NCBI RefSeq assembly: GCF_033807575.1
Contig: NC_084706.1
Location: 25,093,204-25,157,203, forward strand
Length of the DNA stretch: 64,000 nucleotides
Reading direction: 5' to 3'
Source of the DNA: Cydia pomonella
Taxonomy: Eukaryota > Arthropoda > Insecta > Lepidoptera > Tortricidae
Part shown: positions 22,101 to 34,100 of the stretch, piece after piece
Numbering within the stretch: position 1 is the stretch's first letter
How the letters are laid out: each line of letters opens with the position of its first letter
The notes under the pieces: generated by a model
Seen by the model: only the letters and a program-made list of their open reading frames with translations
Database searches by the model: none
What the model was told of the DNA's origin: nothing
Translations under genes and position numbers: made by a program

Positions 22101-25100
22101 CGTACCAGTTCGTGGCTGCTAGTAACACGAGTGGCAGGGCGCCTGCTAACTCCACGAGATATTGGCGTTTCTCCCACATGACCTGTTTGAAAAATTACAA
22201 TATAATACACTCCCACACAAATTAACACACACGTACTGTGCCAGGCCATAAGGCTGCTGTTGGCGGACGTTATATACTGGGACGATCATTGCCGATCTTC
22301 AAATTTCGGAGGTCATCGGCCGTCGGCGACGTCACCAAGATGCGTTCTGAACATCTGTCTACAGTCGGTGGGCATTCAGTAGCAAGATTATGTATGACCA
22401 ACGGTTCAATTATGGATTTTTCTATCTCACTGCCTATCCACGCGCGCCTTCTTACGTACATGTTGTTCAACTGAGTTACCAATCCTTTAGTGCCGATAGA
22501 TATTTGAGGAATCAATTTATTCAGCTCATAGTTATCTTACATGTGGTTCAAGCGTTGACACGAACACATCAGTAGTTTTATTCAATTCACTCACCTCTCT
22601 ACAGTCGGTGGGCATTCTCTGATAAGCGCCTTGTTCAATAAGATGTAGCAACTGAGATTGTGTGTGTCCATCCAGTGAGTCGAACGCTGGCAACGGTTCA
22701 GTTATGGACTTTTCTATCTCGCCGGCCGTCCAGCGCACGCCGTGGTGGATGTACGTTGGGATTTCTAGAAAAAAAACATATTTGGCTAGAAAAATATTAA
22801 TTTTTTTTGCTTTTGCAGAGGGATATCTTGGGTCACTTGTATAAAGGTTAAATCCCACTTCTGACACCACTATTATGGGGCGGATCAGGAATCAGTAAGA
22901 AAAAACAATTTTTAAACACGACTTTAATAGACTTAGAAACATCGAATGACATGACAAAGAGGTGTAAACCACGCGCACATCTGATCTATATTAATAATTT
23001 ACATAATATGAAAGCTATGTAGCCCTTACATTGCATTGACGTCAATGAGTCAACGCAACTCAGCGTTAAAGCTGTTATAACCAACCCTGTAATTTACGGT
23101 ATAACACCCTTGGGTAGGTAAAGTATCTTTTGGGTCACTTTTATGAAGGCTACTTACTCTTCAAAAAAGTTACCCAAGAGACACCTTATTTATGAGAGAT
23201 TGAAATGAAGTTCTAAAACATACTTGACAAATACATAGTCTGACGGGCATTTATTAATGTCTGAGATTTTTTTACATTCCTTGTCATCGTTTGTCCCTTT
23301 CTGACTTATTGGTATGACGGAGAGGGACAAACGATTATTAGCGGCTTGTCAACTTTAGTAGACGTTTAAGAACAGTTAATAAATAAAGTAGAAGTAATAT
23401 TTATTACTTTTTTATTAATTTGACGACCGGTCTGGCCTAGTGGGTAGTGACCCTGCCTACGAAGCCGATGGTCCCGGGTTCAAATCCTGGTAAGGGCATT
23501 TATTCGTGTGATGAGCATGGATATTTGTCCCTGAGTCATGGGTGTTTTCTATGTATTTAAGTATTTATAAATATTTATATATTATATATATCGTTGTCTA
23601 AGTACCCTCAACACAAGCCTTATTGAGCTTACTGTGGGACTTAGTCAATTTGTGTAATAATGTCCTATAATAATTATATTTATATATTTAATATTTACCG
23701 ATGTTGAGGACGGGGAAGGGCTCGGGCGGCACGTCCATGGGGTGCGGCGCGGGCCCGAGGCGCCGGTCGCAGCAGGCCGGCCACAGCGGCAGCACGTACG
23801 CGCCGCTCGCCAGCATGCTGCCACCACACGGAAACTCATCTCACAATACATACACACATACTAAGTTTTTGGCTAAAAATTCATTTTTGGTATAAGCTTT
23901 TATCGCTGCGTGTACTTTTTTTTCTACAGTCAGTTTTTTTCTATACTCATCGAGACAATTCTAAAAACCCCAAACACAATTAAGTTGCGTTGTTTTATCA
24001 CAGAGTTCCTATGGCCAATGGCCACCTCCTGTCACCATCATCAGATCAGCTTGATGGTATCATAATATTGCATTGTCACCCGACTTACATATGTATACAA
24101 ATTTTCAGCTTCATCGGAAACCAGGAAGTGGGTCAAATTGAACTTGCAAGATTTGTCCCATACATACTTGTTAGCAGGGGTCGGACAAAAAGTGCGGATG
24201 ACGTAAAAATGACGTACTTAATCTTGCACACAGGCTGATGTTTGAGTTTGTATTTAAACTTCCGTGTGACATGTAGTAACAAAGTAGTATTAATGAAGTA
24301 ACAAAATAATCGTAAATAAATCCATGGAATTAATAATACAGGTGGTAGGGTGATGTAGTGAATAAAATAAATTTCACGAAACTTGTTACCATAAGGTATA
24401 ATTATTTGAAATTAGTTAGAACAAGTCTGTGGGATCCTCAGATAAATAGGTTTAATAGTCAAAAGTGGGAACAGTAGGTAAGATTAGCAGTATACGTGTT
24501 TGTCACGTACCTCCAAAAACGGAAAATTGCCACAATATTCGAGTAAAGATGACATTTTAGAGCGTTTTCTTATATATTAGTAAATATAAATTTTAGCTAA
24601 ATATAATCGTGAGGATACAATAGCTAAACAATAACGAAGTCAATTTATTGTTCAGTCAGCGTCAAATACTTCGTAGCAGTCAAAGTAGCCAAATAGTTCG
24701 GTACACCATATATTTAGTATGGTGTACCGAACTATTTGGCCACTTTGACTGCTACGAAGTATTTGACGCTGACTGTTCATCTGATTGACAATGTGTCAGT
24801 CAAAAACGTACTTACTCATTTCAAGTGGCGATATCGTTTAATAAAGAGGTCAATAAAGAGATTGATAAATGATACGTGATAATTGTTTATGAAAATCAAA
24901 AATACTATTTGAAATCATCCTATAAGTGGTTTGACGTCATTCGCACTTTTTGTCCGACCCCTGCTTGTTAGTATGTATGGGACAAATCTTGCAAGTTAGG
25001 TTAAATAAAAGCTTGTAAAAACCGAACAAGTGCGAGTCGGACTCGCCCACCGAGGGTTCCGTACTTTTTAGTATTTATATTATTTTATTTTTATAATATA

Positions 25101-28100
25101 ATTTAGTATGGGTAGCATCGTTACTGGTGAATTTCCAATATGACTTAGAAACTCCGGTAGCCGTCTAAAAAGTGTAACGTCCTTACGGAAGATGTCGCTA
25201 GGGGAAAAAAATTGCTAGCTATGGATGAGGTCTTGATGGCTCAGATGGTCGAGAGCTGAAGTATCGATCCAGAGGCCGTGAGTTAAAGTTCACCCAAGGC
25301 AGTAATTTTTCCACTTTGAAATTTTTAGTATTTGTGTAATTGGGACCGTGCGAAGTGCATAGTGGGGGTAAGTAAAGCGATCCCAGCGCATAAGGTGGTA
25401 AAAATTAGAACTAACTGCGGATAGCGTCTTTAACATTTCGTACGTCATAAGGCTCGAAATGAAACTTTAATTTACGATTACTCCTGAAGTATTCATTTAA
25501 ATTATATGGTGTAAGGGACCATTGAAATCTGTATGAAATGCTTAATATAACTAACGTATTTAATTTGATAATTATTAATACTATATCCGTGTGTATAATA
25601 AATTATCCTTAAAAGATAGACATTCAACATCGCGGACTTTTTTGTAGACCCAAGAAAAAGAGACTACCCCACCATACATTGTGTTGTTATAGCTCAAACG
25701 GATTAAGCAGCGTTTTCATTTAAAGCTCCTAGCCAGCGTGATTTTTTTCGACAACATCGTTATATTTCAACCAATTTGTCAATTATGACGACCGGTCTGG
25801 CGTAGTGGGTAGTGACCCTGCCTATGAAGCCGATGGTCCCGGGTTCAAATCCTGGTCAGGGCATTTATTCGTGTGATGAGCATGGATATTTGTTCCAGAG
25901 TCATGGGTGTTTTCTATGTATTTAAGTATTTATAAATAATTATATATATCGTTGTCTAAGCACCCTCAACACAAGCCTTATTGAGCTTAATGTGGGACTT
26001 AGTCAATTTGTATAATAATGTCCTATAATATTTATTTATTTAATTAATTACACAAAACTGCTCGCTGACCCTGAATACCAGCCCAGCCCAGCAACTTGGT
26101 CGTAGAGCACCTATCCGTTGTCGTTATGGTTGTTGTTGTTGTTCTGGTTGTGCGCGTCGTTCGGACGACGAGTCTCACGGGAGAATGTAGTTCTCCAGCA
26201 ACTCACTCGGCAAGATATACAATTGGCTACTTGACTGTTTTTAGGGTTCCGTAGCCAAATGGCATAAAACGGAACCCTTATACTCGTAGATTCGTCATGT
26301 CCGTCTGTCTGTCCGATTATGTCACAGCCACTTTTTTCCGAAACTATAAGAACTATACTGTTCTAACTTGGTAAGTAAATGTATTCTATGAACAGCATTA
26401 AGATTTTCACACATAAATAGAAAAAAAAAACAATAAATTTTGGGGGTTCCCCATACTTAGAACTGAAACTCAAAATTTATTTTTTCATCAAATCCATACG
26501 TGTGGGGTACCTATGGATAGGTCTTCAAAAATGATAGTGAGGTTTCTAATATCATTTTTTTATAAACTGAATAGTTTGCGCGAGAGACACTTCCAAAGTG
26601 GTAAAATGTGTCCCCCCCCCCCCCCCCCCCCTGTATCTTCTAAAATAAGAACACGATAAACCTAAAAAATATATATGATGTACATTACTATGCAAACTTC
26701 CACCGAAAATTGGTTTTGAACGAGATCTAGTGAGTAGTTTTTTTTTTAATAAGTCATAAAATTAAAAAAAAATTTTTTCATCAAACCCATACGTGTGGAG
26801 TCAGAAAAGGGGTAGGAAAAAATGAGTTTTAGCCGATATAACAAAACACGTGCTCATTATTTTTTGCTGCTTTCAAACATATACTCAAACCAATCATTAA
26901 CTAGCAAGTTGTTTTGAGCATCACTTTCTATATGAGTTAGAAGATTTAGTAACTTTTTAGTACTTTGGAGGACAATTTCTCCCAATAGGTTGAGTTTCGG
27001 CAGCTAAAAAAAAATACGTGTCCGTTATTTTAGACTACTCTCTAACATATATCAAAATGAATCAAATCGGAGTCGGACAGTTGGGTACCCTTCCTTGTAA
27101 GACGCGCTCAATCCCTTGCTGTTTTCAAATCCCATCTTAAAGACTATTATCTGTCCCTTCCTTAGTGTTTCTGTCCGCGTTACCGGTTATCACTTTTGGC
27201 AAGAATTATATATTATTGTATATATGTAGGTATATAATTAATATAATTATGTAAGTAGTATGTATGTATAAGATGGTAAGGGGTTAAGTACGGTACCTTT
27301 TTAGGTGCATAAAAATGTAAAAAATGAGCGCTGTCTCGCCAACAAACCGCATAAGCAGTTTGGCGAGTAACTTTAAAATTAATTATGTATATGTGCCTTT
27401 GAAAAATAAATGAAAAAAAAAAAGTATATGTATTGTCTTACTGTTGTAGACTTCAATTTTAAGGGTATTTTAGTTTTAATTTAGTTTGCTATTTAGTTTT
27501 GCACCTCCTAATTAGTTAATTTAAGTTTCATTTTTCCACAACCTAAAGGTTGTCTGGAAGAGATCGCTCTGTAGCGATAAGGCCGCCTGTTGTTTACCTC
27601 TATCTTAATGTATTATGTGTTTCCATGTACATTTTTTTCAGAGGTTGTGCAATAAAGAGGATTTGTATTGTATTGTATTGTATTGTATTGTATTGTATTG
27701 TATTCACCCGTCAAAGTCGAACAGCTGTATACTAGCCCAGCCCAGCTCCACCTGGTCGTAGAGCACGTCCCCGTTGTCGCCGCTCTGCTGGTCGCCGTCG
27801 GCCTCGTTGTGCGCGTCGTCCGGGCGACGAGTGCGGCCGTATAGTGTTAGAACGAGACGGGCTTCGCGTGGCAGCTGGCTTATTGGGACGTCTTCTAGGT
27901 TCAACCTGGAAAAAATATGTTGCTAAGTTTAAGTGGCGGTTACAAATTGAAAGGCATGTATGGGTTTCATGCGTAGAATGCCTTCAACGATCTTTTGACG
28001 TAGTGCACCTAGCCTTATAACTTATGATATTTCTTTATTTTTGACTGACCAAGTATCAAATATGATGCTCTGATAGAACCCAGCGCTGTCTATATTAGAA

Positions 28101-31100
28101 GTCTGGGTAAGCCGGAGCGTTTTTAGCGGTCTTGTGCCAAACTGCACCTAGCCTTATAACTTATGATATTTCTTAATTTTTGACTGACCAAGTACCAAAT
28201 ATGATCCTCTGATAGAACCCAGCGCTGAAGTCTGCATAAGCTGGAGCGTCTTCAACGGTCTTGTGTCGAACTGCACCTAGCCTTATGACTTATGATATTT
28301 CTTCATATTTTGACTTACCAAGTATCAAATATGATCCTCTGATAGAACCCAGCGCTGTCTATCTTAGAAGTCTGCGTAAGGTGGAGCGTCTTCAACGGTC
28401 GTGTGCCGTAGTGCACCTGGGCATGGAAAATGTAGTCCTCATGGTTCCAACTTGGTGGTAGGCGGTGGACTGCCTCTATGCAGAATAGTGTTGTTTCTGT
28501 CATTTTGTACGCTGGCGTCGCTTCTGTGGACGATATTAGAAAGTTTAGGCTATAGGGACCGTGCGCGTTGGAGGGTCTGCCATCTTGTGGCCTGAATCGG
28601 AACCATAAACATGCACATGTACACGTCACGTGTTTTCTTGTGTTTTTATAGAAGGTTCTGCCATCTTGTGGGCTACATCGGAACAGAAAACATCACATTT
28701 ACACCTTGCGCCAATTAATATATCTTATACCTTTAAACGAGCAATTCTTGTATGTATATATATATATAATATACTCTAACGATTTCGCTGAAATTTGGTA
28801 TATGGGGGTTTTTGGGGGTATACAATCGATCTAGATTAGTCTTAGGGAAAACGCGTGTTTTCGAGTTTTCATGCGTTTTTCTTTCGACGCAGAATATGGT
28901 CGCTAATTTCGTATTGCCCGCCACTGTCCGTCTGGTCCAGCGGGTTAAGACGCGGACGGCTAAAAACGAGTGATACGGGTTCGAATCTCGCCCGGTGACT
29001 GACTTTTTTTTATATGTTCAAGTTTATATATAATTTTTTAATTTTTATTGTTTTAGACAAGTTTGATTTAGTGAAAAAATTTAGTTATGAGTATCACCTA
29101 TACACCACCATATTACAATAAATAGTTATAACTCGCCCAGGTACCTACTATAAGCTTAAATGATAACAAACAGACCTTTAGTTCCATTGAAAATAAAAGA
29201 ATACATAATTAATTACAGATCGAAACAGGGAAGGTGTTAGGCATCTTCTTGTCTGTCACGCGTACAGGGACTCCAAAACATCGGTAGGTAATTAAATGCA
29301 TGACATAGTAGGGAATTTAAAATGGTATACAAAATCAATTAAAAATATATGGTATCGCTACAGTTGTTATGATTATATAGTTTAGCTTACGTGCAAATAA
29401 TATATAGTTATTAGGTATTTATAAGAAAACATACAATATTTATGGAGAAAATATGGAACTTCGCAGAATGCTACTGTATTTACAACATCTAAGAGTCTAA
29501 AGAAAGTATGTTTGGCAACATTAGAGCCACAAAAGCTAATATGGAATGTTTGGGGGTTGCGAGTGGGAATACAGCGAGGCAATTTGAAAATATCTTTTTC
29601 AAGAAGATCAGGAGAGTCAGTTTAGAAGCTTATTTAAAAACTGTGTGTGTAAAAGTATCGATGCCTTTGAGATCTGGTCCGAATACCCTAGACTACACGC
29701 CGCACTAACGTATCAATACTAGACCAACTCAAATTGGAATACGTCTCTGTCATATTGTATAATATACTTGACTTGGTACATACTAGTTATGTACAGAATG
29801 TAGCATTAGTTTATGAGACTGCTAGTTTAACAGTCCAGACGCGGTTTATTTATTTAGTATAAATTTTATTTTGACACTTGGAGAGACTTTACACCTCCAA
29901 ATTTTATTAGTGTTAGTACTCTGACATTGGGGACCTTTTACATCTCCAGATTTTATGTGTTTTTAACCATAGAGACTAGACATCTCTATTGTATTGTAGT
30001 AATTATTTATTTTAAGATTATTATAATGTAATGTTTACTCAGGTATTGGCTGTTGTATTTATAAATGTTGTTATGTATTTTTCATGTCGCTATATGATGT
30101 TACTATAAATGTTGTATTGACTTGTAAAAGAGCCCTTGAGCCCTACTTGCAGAATAAATTTTTGAATTTGAATTTGAATTTGAAAAGGAACCTAGAATAT
30201 CCACCATCTGTCTTCAACGAGTACGGAGATACTTCGGTCACAAAGCTCGCAGAGACCCTGGCAACTTGGAGAGACTTCTGGTCATGGGAAAGGTGGATGG
30301 CAGACGGCCTAGAGGACCAAGTCCAACGCGATGTGACCAAATATCCGCCCAGATGGACATCACACTAAGCAACGCTTTCCACAAAGCAATCGACAGAGAG
30401 AAGTGGAGAGCTGCCATTGGGAAAATTAGAAAGCGGAGACCAGCAGACCGACTTAGAAGAAGAGACAAAAAAGATATGGATGATAAAATTGTTGAAAGGT
30501 ATCGGCTATAGTTTATCATATATGGATCTTGAAAGCTTGTAAACAAAAAACAAGTGAGTCCGGTATTCGACAAATGGGGTAAGAACACCATTTTGTATTT
30601 ATAAATACGTCGTTAGACGAATGGCCACGTGTTTTATTTAAATCATTAAAAATGCAAATGTAATAGATAAGACTACAAAAATAGATCGTATCTCAAATTT
30701 GATAGTTGTTGTAGATGCTATATAATCCCGCTCAGTCGTAGTTTCCCTTCTAGGTCGGCACTTTCGAAAAAACAGCGTCTACGCCAGTTGACATTAGGTT
30801 CCTAAGCTCGGTAACCTATTTGAACATTCACCGACGGAGCGGCAGAAATAGATAGAAAATACAAGTTGCGTTAATAATTTCTCCCGGGCGGTATAACTCG
30901 TAAAAGGCTTGTGTTGTGGGTATATCAGACAAAGATAAACGATAAATACATAGAAAACACCCATGATTCTGGAACAAATATCTGTGTCTCATCACCATCG
31001 ACTTCATAGGCAGGGTACACTAACCACTAGGCCAGACCGGTCGTCAATTATATTCGTATGCTTTGTGAATGTCAGCTGCCGCTCCCTCGGTGAATGATCA

Positions 31101-34100
31101 AATAGGGTGTCGCTCACTAACTAGCGGCAAAACTAGGCATTATTGGGATGGAGTGTATAAGGGAGAAGTAGAAGAGGGAGCTGGAAGGGGTAGACCTCGG
31201 CGGACTTTCTCTGATCAAATCAGGGAAATCCTGAAGAAAGGCCAGGTCAAGAGCACCCTAAACCGACGAGCGTGTATGAGGGATGTCATGAAAGTGAAGG
31301 AAGCGAAAGAGGTATGTCAGGATCGTAGCAAGTGGAAATCCGTGGTCTCTGCCTACCCCTTCGGGAAATAGGCGTGATTATATGTATGTATGTGTATGTA
31401 TTGGGATGGAATAGTTTACAACACTCACTGTCAGACGCGCCCTGCGGGGTCAAGTGCGAGTCGGCCAGCTGGAAGTCCAGCAGCCTCGTCCTGGTGTAGA
31501 GCGCGACGAGCGCGCGCACGGCGCCGCGCACGCGGCCGCACTGGTGCCGCACGGCCTCGCGCGCCGTCGCCGCGCGCAGCGACACGGCGCAGTACTGGCC
31601 CGTGTCCGCTTGGATCTCTGGCGTTATCAGGTTGCTGTTGCCCTGGGGAATACAAATTTTCTATACTTGACGACCGGTTTGGCCTAGTGGGTAGTGACCC
31701 TGCCTACGAAGCCGATGGTCCCGGGTTCAAATCCTGGTAGGGGCATTTATTCGTGTGATGAGCATGGATATTTGTTCCTGAGTCATGGGTGTTTTCTATG
31801 TATTTAAGTATTTATAAATATTTATATATTATATATATCGTTGTCTAAGTACCCTCAACACAAGCCTTATTGAGCTTACTGTGGGACTTAGTCAATTTGT
31901 GTACTAATGTCCTATAATATTTATTTATTTATTTATTTATTTATTTATTATTTATTTATACTACAGGCTTCTTTAAAAGCCCATCAACGTGCTCACTAGC
32001 GCCACTGCTAATTTTTTTTTTATACTACTTCGGTGGCAAACAAGCATACGGCCCGCCTGATGGTAAGCAGTTTCCGTAGCCTATGTACGCCTGCAACTCC
32101 AGAGGAGTTACATGCGCGTTACCGACCCTAAACCCCTCTCCCCCTCGTTGAGCTCTGGCAACCTTACTCACCGGCAGGAACACGACACTATGAGTAGGGT
32201 CTAGTGTTATTTGGCTGCGGTTTTCTGTAAGGTGGAGGTACTTCCCCAGTTGGGCTCCGCTCTAGATCTGGAATAACATCCGCTGTGCTGTGCCCTACCA
32301 CACAAAGCGAGATGACATTCACAATACGCGATTATATAATTTTAACGATAGATATTTAAAAAAGGGGGCTGGTATGTACTGTATTTTGTATTTAAGTACC
32401 TTTTCAACACATTATAATAGTTTTTACGTTGCTGGATTCGTCAATCGTCCAAAGATAAAACGGCGGTTTTTGTTTTGAGTTCATAGATCGACGAATCCAG
32501 CAACATAGAAACTAGTTTGATGTATGTATTCAAAAAGTACTTAAATACAAAATACAGCAGCGGGCCCCTTTTTTAAATACCTATCGCTAAATTTAAACAA
32601 CAATTATTTTCCAGTGGCGCTAGTGAGCACGTTGATGGGCTATAATGGATGGAATGAAGTACACCCGCCATTCTGACTGTCAGGATGGCGAGTGTACTGT
32701 TTTTTAATGATAACTTTATGTACCGTGAGGTACAATTATTTTAAATGAAGGTACTAAATAGTACAAATTAGGTACAAAAATATGGTATGCTTTTCAATTA
32801 TTTTTATTTAGGTACACCCGCCATTCTGACTCACCAAACGTAGTTGCTTTCGTGAACGCGTCAAGAGTGTGTTTCCACTCCTACTAAAAATTAAGCATAG
32901 ATAGCTTTAATAGCTTGGAAGACAGCTTTGGAAGAGCAAGTCCGTTCTGCCCCTACTGTTATCAAATTATGAACCTTATTGCAACTAGGTAGGAGTCATA
33001 TGTAGAACAAACGTTTGTAAGACGATATAATGATTATTCTATGACCTGATGATAACTTCAAATAAATATCGAGAGATCTGTTTTTGAGGTGTAGAATAGA
33101 ATAGAATAGAATTTTTATTGGTATTAATCATACACTGTCAGTTACATTATAATAATTAATAACAAAATGATGACAAAAATTAGATAAACATGTCAATAAA
33201 TCATTTAAATGCACTTAACTATAAATTAATAATGTCAACAAATTATATAAAGAAATTAAAAACAATAACAAAAGATATTAATTCAAATTACCATCATAGA
33301 AACGATTTATAATTAAAAAATAAAATAAAAATAATAATAAGTAGTTACAATTCCATTAACGCAGATGTTCGATATGTGATCTTGGACATATTAATCCTCC
33401 AGGAACTCATTTACCGAGTAGTAGGCCATGTTTGTGCAATACATTTTGAGCTTGCGAACAAAGACACAATCTGTCGAAACGGTTTTGATTGACTCAGGTA
33501 TTTTATTATAAATTTTAGCACCCATTAAACCAAGAGACTTACCGGTTTTCTGAAGCCTATGCGCGGGGATAGCCAGCCCTCGTTTCCTCCTTGCAGAATG
33601 ACTCTTTGCAGTCTGGAACTCATGCGGGCTTCCTCTCACATACCTACCTACCTCGAATACATACTAATATACATACCGATGCGCCCGTAGCTGCTTGAGC
33701 GAACGCGTTAAGCGTGTGAGTTACATGTAGAGTTTCTACTCCTCCCGCCAAAGCACAGATGGCTTTAACAGCTTGGAAGACTGCTTTGGGAGAGCAAGTG
33801 CCTTCTGCACCTACTACGCCTACTGCGCGAGATAACTCGCCCTCTAGTGTTTCTGAAAAAAATTAATAGCATTATCAAACTCATACTTACCAAAATTGCC
33901 GGTTTAATATCAAAATTACAACCACTACATTGTTTTTCTTGTATTACCTAGCTTGTCTAAAACCTACTGGCTCGTAGCTTCCATCGTTAACAGATAAGTA
34001 CCTGGGCGACCGAGCTTATGACTATTTATTGTAATATGGTGGTGTATAGGTGATAATCTTAACTACATTTTTTTACTAGATTAAACTTGTCTAAAACAAT

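Larger units (their letters stand above)
31978..32642. mobile_element. TIR element (30-bp inverted ends) with nested insertions
   Basis: AGCCCATCAACGTGCTCACT with AGCGCCACTG at the left is exactly inverted at the right (CAGTGGCGCTAGTGAGCACG, TTGATGGGCT). Inside are a family C repeat (32022-32325) and a fold-back (32345-32593). Confidence 0.88.

Noticed and set aside
21175..22182. CRISPR-like or satellite array unrelated to genes
   Set aside because: The unit is the end of a kinase exon with its donor, and there are no unique spacers.
28924..29003. tRNA gene
   Set aside because: A- and B-box-like parts are present, but the acceptor and anticodon stems do not close, and an inverted copy with the same flanks at 34140 shows it is part of a repeat.
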